Below, one piece after another: positions 17,193 to 25,600 of a DNA stretch of 64,000 nt. This stretch comes from Hydrogenophaga crocea (lineage in GTDB: Bacteria > Pseudomonadota > Gammaproteobacteria > Burkholderiales > Burkholderiaceae_C). The stretch spans positions 186,001 to 250,000 of the forward strand of contig NZ_CP049989.1 of the NCBI RefSeq assembly GCF_011388215.1, in the 5' to 3' direction. The first letter of the stretch is position 1; each line of letters begins with the position of its first letter. A program made the translations under genes and the position numbers. The notes under the pieces were generated by a model. The model was not told the DNA's origin. It saw nothing but the letters and a program-made list of their open reading frames with translations, and ran no database searches.

Positions 17193-18245
17193 ATGACCAC
17201 ACCCGCATCTCCTTCCGCGATCGCCTCGGGGCGCAAGGCCATGGACGCCCTGGCTCCCCCGGCACGGCGACGCTCCGCCGCGTCATGGCTGGCCATCCTG
17301 TTCTTTGCCGGGGCCCTGGTGTTCGGCGCCACCGCGCTCGCCCTGGGCGACGTGTTCTACCTGCGCCTGGCCACGGAGGCCCTGATCTTTGGTGGTCTGG
17401 CGCTGTCGGTGGACCTGCTGCTGGGTCGCGTCGGATTGCTCCCGCTGGGACAAGCCTTGTTCTTCGGCCTGGGCGCGTACGTGTCGGCACTGGTGCTCAA
17501 GCATTGGAGCGACTCCCTGTGGCTGGCCATGGCCAGCGCGCTGGCGTTCAGCATGGTGGCCGGCCTCATCGGTGGCCTGATTGCCATACGTTCCAAGGGG
17601 GTCTATTTCGCGCTCATCAGCTTCGGCATGGCGCAGGTGCTGTCCAAGGTGATCTACAACATGCGCGAGCTTGGGGCCTCCGACGGCATCATCGGCGTGC
17701 CCGCAGCCACGGTGATCCCCGGCCTGAACTCGGGCACGCCCGAAGGATTCTTCCTGCTGGTGCTGGCGTTCATCGGCGCGATCTACATCGGACTGCGTTA
17801 CCTGATGGACACCCCAGCGGGCCGCCAGCTCGATGCCATCCGCACCAACGAGCACCGCGTGGGCTTTCTCGGGGTCGACCCCTGGCGCTACAAGTTGGGC
17901 GCCTTCGTGGGGGCCGCCTGCATCGCGGGTACGAGCGGCGCGCTCTACCCCATGCTGCGCGGGTTCGTTTCGCCCGAACTGATGTTCTTCCAGGTCTCGG
18001 GCAATGCGGTCATCAACGTCATCGTCGGTGGGACCGGAACCTTGATTGGGCCGCTCTACGGCTCGGCCATCCTCACCGGTCTGCGCTCGGTGGTGGGGTC
18101 CTTCACCGCGCATCACCACATCGTCATTGGCGTGATGTTCGTGATCGTCGTCATCGTGATGCCACGCGGCTTGATCGGCTATGCCACGCCGGCACTGCAG
18201 CGCTGGCTGGACCGCCGCCACCCGCGCAAGGAGATCCGCCCATGA
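17193..18245 (+). CDS. Liv-type ABC transporter permease (LivM family)
   Basis: A 350-aa integral membrane protein with roughly nine to ten membrane segments after a 25-residue Arg-rich cytoplasmic N-terminus. Family blocks are present: LLGRVGLLPLGQALFFGLGA and the conserved C-terminal GGTGTLIGPLYGSA and IVMPRGLIG. Its ATG follows the LivH stop with a one-base gap, and its stop overlaps the next ATG by four bases, so the importer genes are tightly coupled. Confidence 0.88.
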   Translation: MTTPASPSAIASGRKAMDALAPPARRRSAASWLAILFFAGALVFGATALALGDVFYLRLATEALIFGGLALSVDLLLGRVGLLPLGQALFFGLGAYVSALVLKHWSDSLWLAMASALAFSMVAGLIGGLIAIRSKGVYFALISFGMAQVLSKVIYNMRELGASDGIIGVPAATVIPGLNSGTPEGFFLLVLAFIGAIYIGLRYLMDTPAGRQLDAIRTNEHRVGFLGVDPWRYKLGAFVGAACIAGTSGALYPMLRGFVSPELMFFQVSGNAVINVIVGGTGTLIGPLYGSAILTGLRSVVGSFTAHHHIVIGVMFVIVVIVMPRGLIGYATPALQRWLDRRHPRKEIRP

Positions 18246-18991
18246 GCGCCATCCTCTCGGTTCAGGGCCTGAGCGTGCAGTTCGGCGCTTTGAAGGCCGT
18301 GCACGACGTGAGCTTCGAGGCCCAGCCCGGCCGCATCACCGCGGTCATCGGGCCCAACGGGGCAGGCAAAAGCAGCCTGTTCAACCTCATCAGCGGTGCC
18401 ATCCGCCCCACGGCCGGCAGCGTGCGCTTCGATGGCCGGGACGTCACCAGCCAGGCACCGCACCAGCTACTGGCCAACGGGCTGTCGCGTTCTTTCCAGA
18501 TCACCAACCTGTTCTTCGATCTGACGGTTCGCGAGAACCTTCGCCTGGCCGCACAGTTTCTGGAGCGTGGCCGCGGCCTGTTCCGGCCACTGGTGCGCAG
18601 CACCATCGCCTCGCACCGGGTCGACGAGCTTCTCGGTCAGTTCGAGCTGCGCGCCAAGGCCGACGAGCTGGCCGGCTACCTGTCGCATGGCGAACAAAGA
18701 CGTCTGGAGATCGCGGTGTCGTTGGCCTCGCGACCGCGCATGCTGCTGCTCGACGAGCCCACCCAGGGCATGAGCCACACCGACACCCGCGAAACCGAGT
18801 CCCTGATCCGGGGCCTGTCGCGTGACCACGGGCTGTCCATCCTGCTCGTCGAACACGACGTCGATCTGGTGATGCAGTTGTCGGACCACGTGGTCGTGAT
18901 GCACCAGGGTCAGAAGCTGGCCGAGGGCCCACCGGCCGAGGTGCGCGCCAATCCGGCGGTGCAGGCCGCCTACTTCGGGGAGAAGCACTGA
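18242..18991 (+). CDS. Liv-type ABC transporter ATPase (LivG family)
   Basis: A 249-aa ATPase. Walker A GPNGAGKSS (about 39-47), signature LSHGEQRRLEIA (about 147-158), Walker B MLLLDEPTQGMS and the switch His in VEHDVDLVM are all intact. FQITNLFFDLTVRENL is the LivG-type Q-loop region. The signature has His in place of the commoner Gly (LSHGE), as many LivG proteins do. It overlaps both neighbours and forms a heterodimer with the 18991 product. Confidence 0.88.
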   Translation: MSAILSVQGLSVQFGALKAVHDVSFEAQPGRITAVIGPNGAGKSSLFNLISGAIRPTAGSVRFDGRDVTSQAPHQLLANGLSRSFQITNLFFDLTVRENLRLAAQFLERGRGLFRPLVRSTIASHRVDELLGQFELRAKADELAGYLSHGEQRRLEIAVSLASRPRMLLLDEPTQGMSHTDTRETESLIRGLSRDHGLSILLVEHDVDLVMQLSDHVVVMHQGQKLAEGPPAEVRANPAVQAAYFGEKH

Positions 18992-19698
18992 TGCTCGAAC
19001 TCAAAGGCGTTCATACCCACTACGGTCTGAGCCACGTGCTGCAAGGCATTGACCTGCGCGTGGGCAAGGGCGAGGTGATCGGCCTGTTCGGACGCAACGG
19101 CGTGGGCAAGACCACCGTGATCAAGACCATTGCGGGTTGGCTTTCTCCGTCGAGCGGACAGGTGCTGTTCGATGGCGAGCGTCTCGACGGCGTCAGTGCC
19201 GATCAGATCTGCCGCCGCGGTATCGGCCTGGTGCCCGAGGACCGGCGCATCTTTCCCGGACTCACCGTGGAAGAGAACCTGCGACTGGGCCAGATGCAGT
19301 GCCCATCGCGCAGCCGGGCCGAATCCCGTCGGCGCCTCGACGACACCTACCAGCGATTCCCCCGGCTGGCCGAACGGCGGCGCCAGATGGGTACCACCTT
19401 GTCAGGTGGCGAGCAGCAGATGCTGGCGATCGCGCGTGTGCTGGCGGGCGCTCCGCGCCTCCTGCTTATCGACGAACCCACAGAGGGGCTAGCGCCGATG
19501 ATCGTCGACGAGATATTCGAGCTGATCGGCAAGCTGGCCCATGAAGGGACACCAATAGTGCTTGTCGAGCAGAACGTGCATCGCGCGTTGAACCTGACTA
19601 CGCGGCACTATCTGATCGAACGTGGTCAAGTGGTCGCCGAGGGTAAATCAGCCGATCCAGGCGACCGTCAGGCGCTAATCGGCCGCATCAGCGTGTAG
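18991..19698 (+). CDS. Liv-type ABC transporter ATPase (LivF family)
   Basis: A 235-aa ATPase. Walker A GRNGVGKTT (about 34-42), LSGGEQQMLAIARVL signature, Walker B LLLIDEPTEGLAP and VEQNVHRAL switch region. GRNGVGKTTVIKTIAG and the IGLVPEDRRIFPGLTVEENL stretch are typical of LivF. Its start overlaps the LivG stop (TGATG). It is the last gene of the furoate/importer operon, and the convergent IclR gene lies 139 bp downstream. Confidence 0.88.
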   Translation: MLELKGVHTHYGLSHVLQGIDLRVGKGEVIGLFGRNGVGKTTVIKTIAGWLSPSSGQVLFDGERLDGVSADQICRRGIGLVPEDRRIFPGLTVEENLRLGQMQCPSRSRAESRRRLDDTYQRFPRLAERRRQMGTTLSGGEQQMLAIARVLAGAPRLLLIDEPTEGLAPMIVDEIFELIGKLAHEGTPIVLVEQNVHRALNLTTRHYLIERGQVVAEGKSADPGDRQALIGRISV

Positions 19699-19837
19699 TC
19701 CCGCCAGCACGGTTGGCGGCGGCTGCCGATGTTCGCGAGCAGTTGTGCATTGATGGTGGGACTGTCGTGAATCTAGGGGAGAAGCAGTCTGTTCGAGTGG
19801 TCGCAGGTGTCGCAACTCGCACTGTTGGCCGCTTCGA

Positions 19838-20617
19838 TCAGCCTTGCCGTCTGATTGGCACTTTGTCAGCGTAGCCCAGGGCCGCAGAAAGTTTCGCACC
19901 TTCCTCCTTCAGCAAGGTCACACAAGCATCGACGCGCTGTGCGTCCATTCGAACGCTGGGGCCAAAGACGGCAAGAGACCCTTTTACACGTCCGTTGCTG
20001 TCGAAATAGGGCACAGCGACGGCCACGGCACCCTGTATCAGTTCATCACGACTTATCTCGTATCCCCGTTCTCGTATGGCCGCGAGCTGCTTGAGATAGC
20101 TCGCAACGTCAAACTGGGTTGCACCCTTGTCCTCCAGATACACCTCGGGCAAGGCTGTGTGCGCTAGGATCACGCGGCCGCTGGCGCCCAGGGTCACGTC
20201 TGTGCTGTACCCAACTCCGCGCTTGAAACTCAAAGGCTGCGCACTTGGCAACTCGGCAACACAAGTGCGGCTGCGGCCTTGATGGACCAATAGAGATACC
20301 GTCTCACCCGTTGCTTCCCAAAGCCGGCGCATCATGGGCTGCGCCACGCTGGCGATGTCCAAGCCCGCTCCCCACACGTGCGCCAGATTGGCCACCGATG
20401 GGCCGAGCTCGAATCGCTGCGGCTCACCCGACGAGACGATGAAGCCCTTGTGCTCCAGCGTGCGCAGCAGTCGGTACAGCGTGGGGCGACTCAGGTTCAC
20501 GCGCCGGGCCAGTTCCCCAGCCGTTAGCCGGTGGTCGGTTGCCGTGAATGCCATCAGGATGTCCAGCGCCCTGTCCACCGCGCGGACACCTTCCCCTGCT
20601 TTTTCAGCCGTTTCCAT
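19838..20617 (-). CDS. IclR-family transcriptional regulator
   Basis: A 259-aa regulator. The N-terminal winged helix-turn-helix (AVDRALDILMAFTATDHRLT, ELARRVNLSRPTLYRLLRTL) is followed by the IclR effector domain (VTLGASGRVILAH and following). I place the start at METAEKAG (20617); the frame is open back to 20722, but that stretch contains the operators and promoter of the divergent Rieske operon. The intergenic palindromes (20666-20684, 20734-20750) are good candidates for its own binding sites, giving autoregulation plus control of the oxygenase operon. Confidence 0.88.
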   Translation of the reverse strand: METAEKAGEGVRAVDRALDILMAFTATDHRLTAGELARRVNLSRPTLYRLLRTLEHKGFIVSSGEPQRFELGPSVANLAHVWGAGLDIASVAQPMMRRLWEATGETVSLLVHQGRSRTCVAELPSAQPLSFKRGVGYSTDVTLGASGRVILAHTALPEVYLEDKGATQFDVASYLKQLAAIRERGYEISRDELIQGAVAVAVPYFDSNGRVKGSLAVFGPSVRMDAQRVDACVTLLKEEGAKLSAALGYADKVPIRRQG

Positions 20618-20665
20618 GCTTTGTGCTCCTGACAACCCGGCGATTGTCGATCTTACGGAATCGAT

Positions 20666-20684
20666 ATGTCCATCTGATGGACAT
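20666..20684. promoter_or_regulatory. Perfect palindromic operator, probable IclR site 1
   Basis: ATGTCCATC-T-GATGGACAT is a perfect 9+1+9 palindrome between the divergent IclR and Rieske genes. It lies 13 bp upstream of the -35 box of the Rieske promoter. IclR proteins commonly bind such short palindromes. A related, less perfect copy lies at 20734-20750. Confidence 0.7.
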
Positions 20685-20696
20685 GATGTCTGGCTG

Positions 20697-20725
20697 TTGA
20701 CATAGATCAAGTGTGTCCACATAAT
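20697..20725 (+). promoter_or_regulatory. Sigma70-type promoter of the Rieske oxygenase operon
   Basis: A consensus -35 box TTGACA (20697-20702) is followed after exactly 17 bp by CATAAT (20720-20725), five of six matches to the -10 consensus. Transcription would begin near 20732, just before the second operator. Its quality implies that repression or activation by the adjacent IclR protein is what limits expression. Confidence 0.7.
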
Positions 20726-20733
20726 GAATCAAC

Positions 20734-20750
20734 TGTCCATCAGGAGGACA
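20734..20750. promoter_or_regulatory. Imperfect palindrome overlapping start-proximal region, probable IclR site 2
   Basis: TGTCCATCAGGAGGACA shares the TGTCCATC half and a degenerate second half with site 1. It sits at about +2 to +18 of the predicted transcript. Its AGGAGG core is also a perfect Shine-Dalgarno, 10 bp before a possible GTG start at 20759, so protein-binding and ribosome-binding sequences coincide. Confidence 0.55.
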
Positions 20751-20773
20751 TATTTCATGTGGAGACACAAGCA

Positions 20774-22048
20774 ATGAACAAGGAAATGTCGGAGACCCTG
20801 ACCCGCGTGGGTCCTGGCACCCGCATGGGCGAACTGCTGCGCCGTTACTGGGTGCCCGCGCTCGCATCGAGGGAAATCGCCGAAGCCGACGGACCGCAGG
20901 TACGCGTGCAACTGCTGGGCGAAAAGCTGCTGGCCTTTCGCAACACGGAGGGCCGCGCCTGCCTGATCAGTGAGTTCTGCTCGCACCGTGGCGTATCGCT
21001 GTACTTCGGTCGCAACGAAGAAAACGGCATTCGTTGCGCGTACCACGGCGTCAAATTCGACGGCGACGGCAAGTGCGTGGACGTCCCGTCTTCGCCCCAG
21101 TCGTGCGCGCGCATGCACATCAAGGGCTATCCCTGCGTGGAGCGCGGCGGCATCGTCTGGGCGTACATGGGTCCAGCCGAGCACCAGCCCGCCCCGCCCG
21201 AAATCGAGTGGTGCACACTGCCCGAGAGCCACGTGTACGTGTCCAAGCGGCTGCAATACAGCAACTGGCTGCAGGCGATGGAAGGTGGCATCGACACCGC
21301 GCACGTGTCCTACGTGCACCGCTACGAGGTGGACACCGACCCGATGCACCAGGGCGTGAAGGCGCTCGACTACATCAAGGCCGATGGCAACGTGGTGTTC
21401 GAGATCGAAAAAACGCCATACGGCCTGGGTCTGTTCGGCCGTCGCAATGGCGAGCCCGACTCCTACTACTGGCGCGTCACGCAGTGGCTGTTCCCCTGGT
21501 TCACGCTGATCGCGCCTTTCGGCGAGCACGCACTGGGTGGCCACGTGTGGGTCCCCATCGACGACCACCATTGCTGGGCGTGGAGCATCAACTGGCAGCC
21601 CTTCCGTCCGCTGACCGACGAAGAGCGTTCGGCCATGGAGGCAGGTCAGGGCATCCACGTGGAGTACGAGGCCCCGGGTAGTTTCGTCCCCAAGGCCAAT
21701 CGCGACAACGACTACCTGATGGACCGTGTGGCGCAGCGCGAGAAGCGTTCGTACAGCGGCGTGTTCGGCTTCTCCGCGCAGGACTACTCCCTGCAGGAAA
21801 GCATGGGCCCGATCCAGAACCACGAGGCCGAGCAACTGCTGCCCACCGACAAGGCCATCGTGATGGCGCGTCGCATGCTGGCAGAAGCCGCAACGGGAAT
21901 TGAACAGGGGATCACTCCTCCTGCGCTGGACGCCAGCCAGCAGCGGGTGCGGCCCGCCGGCGTCCTGCTGCCCAAGGAGCAGAACCCCGTCGAGTGGGCC
22001 AAAGAGCATCTGGCCAACAGCATCGAGAAGCCGGTTTTCACTCTGTAA
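20774..22048 (+). CDS. Rieske non-heme iron oxygenase, large subunit (phthalate dioxygenase / LigX-like)
   Basis: A 424-aa oxygenase. The Rieske cluster ligands are CSHRG (about 68-72) and CAYHG (about 88-92). The mononuclear iron site reads GGIDTAHVSYVH (Asp plus two His), and QDYSLQESMGPI near the C-terminus carries the third carboxylate. Layout and length fit the phthalate 4,5-dioxygenase and aromatic O-demethylase branch (LigXa-like C-terminal domain) with a single-component oxygenase. Candidate starts are ATG 20774 (chosen; GGAGA upstream) and GTG 20759. Its reductase is probably the 23870 product and the SDR may oxidise a dihydrodiol, favouring a ring dioxygenase acting on an aromatic acid. 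The substrate is unknown. Confidence 0.85.
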   Translation: MNKEMSETLTRVGPGTRMGELLRRYWVPALASREIAEADGPQVRVQLLGEKLLAFRNTEGRACLISEFCSHRGVSLYFGRNEENGIRCAYHGVKFDGDGKCVDVPSSPQSCARMHIKGYPCVERGGIVWAYMGPAEHQPAPPEIEWCTLPESHVYVSKRLQYSNWLQAMEGGIDTAHVSYVHRYEVDTDPMHQGVKALDYIKADGNVVFEIEKTPYGLGLFGRRNGEPDSYYWRVTQWLFPWFTLIAPFGEHALGGHVWVPIDDHHCWAWSINWQPFRPLTDEERSAMEAGQGIHVEYEAPGSFVPKANRDNDYLMDRVAQREKRSYSGVFGFSAQDYSLQESMGPIQNHEAEQLLPTDKAIVMARRMLAEAATGIEQGITPPALDASQQRVRPAGVLLPKEQNPVEWAKEHLANSIEKPVFTL

Positions 22049-22090
22049 GGGCCTGAGCCGGCCACACACACCAACCATAGGAGACAAGAC

Positions 22091-23071
22091 ATGTTCCCAC
22101 GCCGATCCCTTCTCGCCGCCGCCCTGCTGGGTGTGGCCGCCGCCAGCCCCTCGTGGGCTCAGAGCGCGGCCGACTGGAAGCCCATCAAGCCGGTGCGCAT
22201 CATGGTGCCCATCGTGGGCAGCACCAACGACGTGCTCGCCCGCCTGGTGGCGCCCAAGCTGCAGGAGGTGTTCGGCCAGCCCTTCGTGGTGGAGAACAAG
22301 GGTGGCGCGGGCGGCAACATCGGCGCGCTGGACATCGTGCGCTCCGCGCCCGACGGCCACCACCTGCTGGTGGGCTACAACGGGCCGCTGGCCATCAACG
22401 TGAGCCTCTTCAACAAGATGCCCTACGACCCGATGAAGGACCTGGCGCCCATCACGCTGGCGGTGAAGTCGCCCCAGTATCTGGTGGTGAACCCGGCCAC
22501 GGGCATCACCAGCGTCAAGGAATTCATCGCAACCGCCAAGACGAACCCGCAGAAGTTGAACTACGGCTCGGTCTCGGTGGGCAGCGCCTCGCACCTGACG
22601 ATGGAGATGTTGAAGTCGGAGGCCGGCTTCAACATCACGCACATCCCCTACCGGGGCGCCGCACCCGCGGTGTCCGACCTGGTGGCCGGCATGGTGCAGA
22701 CCGGCTTCTTCGTGCCGGGCAACGTGCAGGGCTTCGTCAAGGAAGGCAAGCTGCGCTTGCTGGCCAGCACTGGCCTGAAGCGATTCCCCAGCACGCCCGA
22801 TGTGCCCACGCTGGCGGAGTCGGGTCTGAAGGACTTCGAGGCCACTTCGTGGATCGGCTTCCTCGCGCCGGCGGGTACGCCGCCGCACATCATCAAGCGC
22901 TACAACGAAGAGATGGTGAAGATCCTGAAGTCGCCCGACATCCTGGCCCGCCTGCACGAGATGGAGTTCGAGGTGGTGGCCGGCACGCCGCGCGAGTTCA
23001 GCGCCTGGATCTCGTCTGAGATCACGCGCTGGGGCAAGGTCATCAAGGACAACGGCATCAAGCTGGATTGA
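22091..23071 (+). CDS. Bug/TctC-type tripartite tricarboxylate transporter binding protein
   Basis: A 326-aa periplasmic receptor. A signal peptide (MFPRRSLLAAALLGVAAASP, cleaved near SWA-QS) precedes IKPVRIMVPIVGST, the typical Bug beta-strand, and ENKGGAGGNIGALDIVRSAP, the conserved receptor block. No TctA/TctB membrane genes are nearby, as for most Bug proteins of Burkholderiales, which are encoded as orphans. It sits inside the oxygenase operon and probably captures the aromatic substrate. A GGAGACA site precedes the ATG. Confidence 0.88.
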   Translation: MFPRRSLLAAALLGVAAASPSWAQSAADWKPIKPVRIMVPIVGSTNDVLARLVAPKLQEVFGQPFVVENKGGAGGNIGALDIVRSAPDGHHLLVGYNGPLAINVSLFNKMPYDPMKDLAPITLAVKSPQYLVVNPATGITSVKEFIATAKTNPQKLNYGSVSVGSASHLTMEMLKSEAGFNITHIPYRGAAPAVSDLVAGMVQTGFFVPGNVQGFVKEGKLRLLASTGLKRFPSTPDVPTLAESGLKDFEATSWIGFLAPAGTPPHIIKRYNEEMVKILKSPDILARLHEMEFEVVAGTPREFSAWISSEITRWGKVIKDNGIKLD

Positions 23072-23079
23072 GGACAGGC

Positions 23080-23859
23080 ATGGCATCGTTGCGACTGGCC
23101 GGCCGCGTGGCCATGATCACGGGCGGGGGCGCCGGCATCGGCGCGGCCGCGTCCGCCCTGTTCTGCCGCGAGGGCGCGGCGGTGGCGATGGTGGACGCTG
23201 ACGCGCAGGCGCTGGAGCGCACGCGCGCGGCGATCCTCGAAGCGCAGCCCGAGGCGCGCCTGTTGTGTGTCGCGGCCGACGTGTCGGACCCGGCGCGAGC
23301 GCAGGCCGCAGTGGCCCACTGCCTGGACGATTGGGGCGCGCTGGACGTGCTGGTGAACAACGCCGCCATGCGCAACTACCTGCCGGCGGCCGAGGTGTCG
23401 CCCGCCGACTGGCAGGCCATCGTGTCGGTGAACCTGGCGGGCATGTCCAACTACTGCCAGGCCGCGCTGCCGGCGCTGCGCCGCTCGGGCGCGGGCGCCA
23501 TCGTCAACGTGTCCTCCTGCTACGCTGTCACCGGCCGCAGGGGCATGGCGCTGTACGACGCCACCAAGGCCGCACAACTGGCCTTCACACGCACCTTGGC
23601 GTTCGAGGAATCGGCGCACGGTGTGCGCGTCAATGCGGTATGCCCGGGATCCACGTTGACCGATTTTCACGTGGGCCGCGCTTCGGCGGCGGGCAAGAGC
23701 GTGGAACAGCTCAGCACCGAACGCAAGGACACCTCGCTCATAGGACGCTGGGCGCGCCCTGAGGAGATTGCCTGGCCGATCCTGTGGCTCGCCTCAGGCG
23801 AGGGTTCCTTCATCACCGGCACCACGCTGATGGTGGATGGCGGCCTTCACATCATGTGA
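23080..23859 (+). CDS. SDR-family NAD(P)-dependent dehydrogenase, possible dihydrodiol dehydrogenase
   Basis: A 259-aa classical short-chain dehydrogenase: TGGGAGIGAAA (about 14-24) for the nucleotide, VNNAAMRNYL, a catalytic Ser in NVSSCYAV, and YDATKAA (Tyr and Lys of the YxxxK pair). The ending MVDGGLHIM is typical. The ATG at 23080 follows GAGGACA and lies eight bp after the Bug stop. Between a Rieske oxygenase and its reductase, the natural role is rearomatising a cis-dihydrodiol. This is inference; other SDR substrates are possible. Confidence 0.85.
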   Translation: MASLRLAGRVAMITGGGAGIGAAASALFCREGAAVAMVDADAQALERTRAAILEAQPEARLLCVAADVSDPARAQAAVAHCLDDWGALDVLVNNAAMRNYLPAAEVSPADWQAIVSVNLAGMSNYCQAALPALRRSGAGAIVNVSSCYAVTGRRGMALYDATKAAQLAFTRTLAFEESAHGVRVNAVCPGSTLTDFHVGRASAAGKSVEQLSTERKDTSLIGRWARPEEIAWPILWLASGEGSFITGTTLMVDGGLHIM

Positions 23860-23869
23860 GGGATAGGCG

Positions 23870-24838
23870 ATGACGACTGCCACCCTCAAGGCCCGCGTCC
23901 ATTGCCTGCGTTACGAGGCGCGCGACGTGGTGAGCGTCGAACTGCGCCCCGAGCACGCGGGGGTGGTGTTCCCGCCGCACGCGCCTGGTGCGCACATCGA
24001 CCTACACCTGGACAACGGCCTAGTGCGCAGTTACTCGCTGCTGAACCCGGCCGGTGAGACCGGGCGTTACGTGGTCGGCGTGCTCAAGGACCGCAAGAGC
24101 CGCGGCGGTTCAGTTTTCGTGCATGAGCAGTTGCGCGTGGGGCAACTGCTAACGATCTCGGCACCGCGCAACAACTTTCCTCTGCACGATTCGGCCGCGC
24201 ATTCGGTGTTCGTGGCCGGCGGAATCGGCATCACGCCCATCCTGTGCATGCTCGACCGCCTGTCTGCCTCAGGGCGTTCGGCTGACCTTGTTTACTGCGC
24301 GCGCTCGCGCGCAGATGCGGCCTTCCTAGAGCGCCTGAACGAGCTAGCCTCGCCCACGCTGCGCGTGCACTGGCATTTCGACGACGAGGCGGGTGGGCCC
24401 CCGGACCTGCGCGAACGGCTGCGTCCGTTTGCCAAACACAGCCACTTCTACGCCTGCGGACCCGGTCCGATGTTGGACGCCTTCCTGTCGGCTTGCGAAG
24501 TGCTGGAGTTGCCTAACGCGCATATCGAACGCTTCGCGGCTGTGCCGACACTGACCGCGTCGACCGAGCCCACGACCTTCACCCTGGAATTGCGTCGCAG
24601 CACGCGGCGTATTGAGGTACGTGCCGACTGCTCGGTGCTGGACGCCATGCTGGAGGCAGGACTATCGCCCGATCACAGTTGCCGCGAGGGGCTTTGCGGC
24701 GCTTGCGAAACGCGCGTTCTTGCGGGCGAAGTGGAACACCTCGACAGCATCCTTACCGAAAGCGAACGTGCGGCGAACAAATCCATGATGATCTGCGTCT
24801 CTCGATGCAGATCTAGTGTTCTGGTGCTTGACGCCTAG
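23870..24838 (+). CDS. Phthalate dioxygenase-reductase-like FMN/NAD/2Fe-2S oxidoreductase
   Basis: A 322-aa reductase with the phthalate dioxygenase reductase order. An N-terminal flavin domain (RSYSLLNP, about 54-61) precedes an NAD domain (VAGGIGITPILCML) and a C-terminal plant-type ferredoxin whose ligands lie in CREGLCGACETRV plus a last Cys in MMICVSRC. It would pass electrons from NAD(P)H to the Rieske oxygenase three genes upstream. Ten bp separate it from the SDR stop. This is the end of the operon. Confidence 0.88.
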   Translation: MTTATLKARVHCLRYEARDVVSVELRPEHAGVVFPPHAPGAHIDLHLDNGLVRSYSLLNPAGETGRYVVGVLKDRKSRGGSVFVHEQLRVGQLLTISAPRNNFPLHDSAAHSVFVAGGIGITPILCMLDRLSASGRSADLVYCARSRADAAFLERLNELASPTLRVHWHFDDEAGGPPDLRERLRPFAKHSHFYACGPGPMLDAFLSACEVLELPNAHIERFAAVPTLTASTEPTTFTLELRRSTRRIEVRADCSVLDAMLEAGLSPDHSCREGLCGACETRVLAGEVEHLDSILTESERAANKSMMICVSRCRSSVLVLDA

Positions 24839-24963
24839 GACGCTTGGTACTCAAGTCGCAGTCACCTTAACAAGGTCTCTGTGAAACCGGCAGCAGCCCA
24901 GAGAGCTGGTGGAAGTCCGTGGCGCACTTACGAAGCTGGATTCGCTCACTCCCGTGAGGCGAC

Positions 24964-25090
24964 GCCTAACCCTTCGCTGGAGCGGGACCTCCACCGGAAT
25001 GGCACTCGGCCCTCGAAGCGCTCGATATCGTCATCCGATTGGCGGGCCAAGCGCCATCCAGGTGCCGGCCCCTCAGCTCAAACGTTGAGC
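24964..25090. other. attC-like (integron recombination site) sequence, candidate
   Basis: GCCTAAC at 24964 fits the RYYYAAC consensus and GTTGAGC at 25084 fits GTTRRRY, the two outer core sites of an integron attC, 127 bp apart. The inner sequences (CTTCGCTGGAGCGGGACC after the first, GGCCCCTCAGCTCAAAC before the second) resemble the L boxes of betaproteobacterial chromosomal attC sites. Complementarity between the arms is only partial, and no integron integrase is in the window. Translated, it gives the PNPSLER string often annotated as false proteins. Confidence 0.4.
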
Positions 25091-25250
25091 GTCCGCTCCG
25101 GAAGTACCCCACCGCCTGCTCCTGGCCGATAGCGGCAGTCTAGCCACACCCCAGCCCCCGGCAAGATTTCGCTCCAGTCGTTTCGTGGAAGAACGACTGC
25201 AACGGGGTACTTGGCGCCCACTTAGAGCTGACTATCGACCGGCAGCAACC

Positions 25251-25600
25251 GCTGCAGTGCGGACTATGGCGCGCTGCCTTAGCTTCAGCATGCTGGCGCG
25301 TCCCGTGGCCCAAGGAAACGGATGCGTTGGGCTGACCGATGCTTGGTTGCGCGGTCGAACCAGCCTTGACTCGGGCGAGTTCACATCGTTGGCAGACCTG
25401 TCGATCCGGACCTATTGGGATCGGCCGAATCCCGGATTTGAGAGAAAACCTCTCGTGGCCCGCCCAAGAGGGCCACTCCCGGTACTTTTGAGAGCCGAGA
25501 GAGATCTCCCAGCCCCTCGCAACCCCGCACCACGCCTAGCGTTCGCCCAACAAAAAGCCCCTGCACTGCAGGGGCTCCAGACTCGCTGGCGGTGGGGGTA
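25251..25600. repeat. Hairpin-bearing dispersed repeat, copy B
   Basis: Diverged direct copy of 5915-6275, aligning over nearly its whole length from GCTGCAGTGCGGAC to CTGGCGGTGGGGGTAGG. It includes a GTGGCCC hairpin near 25456 and the GCCCCTGCA-CT-GCAGGGGC terminator hairpin at 25557-25575. It is followed at about 25673-25701 by a long alternating GC/GT tract flanked by A-runs. Copies A and B bracket the furoate and Rieske operons. Confidence 0.75.

Noticed and set aside
20729..23086. A 785-aa minus-strand frame over the Rieske and Bug genes
   Set aside because: GC-skew shadow; low complexity and no recognisable motif. The plus-strand genes have signal peptide, cluster ligands and ribosome sites.
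24881..25132. Short frame containing a PNPSLER-like string
   Set aside because: This string is a frequent false protein from attC-like or dispersed repeats; I treat the DNA as the feature (24964-25090) instead.
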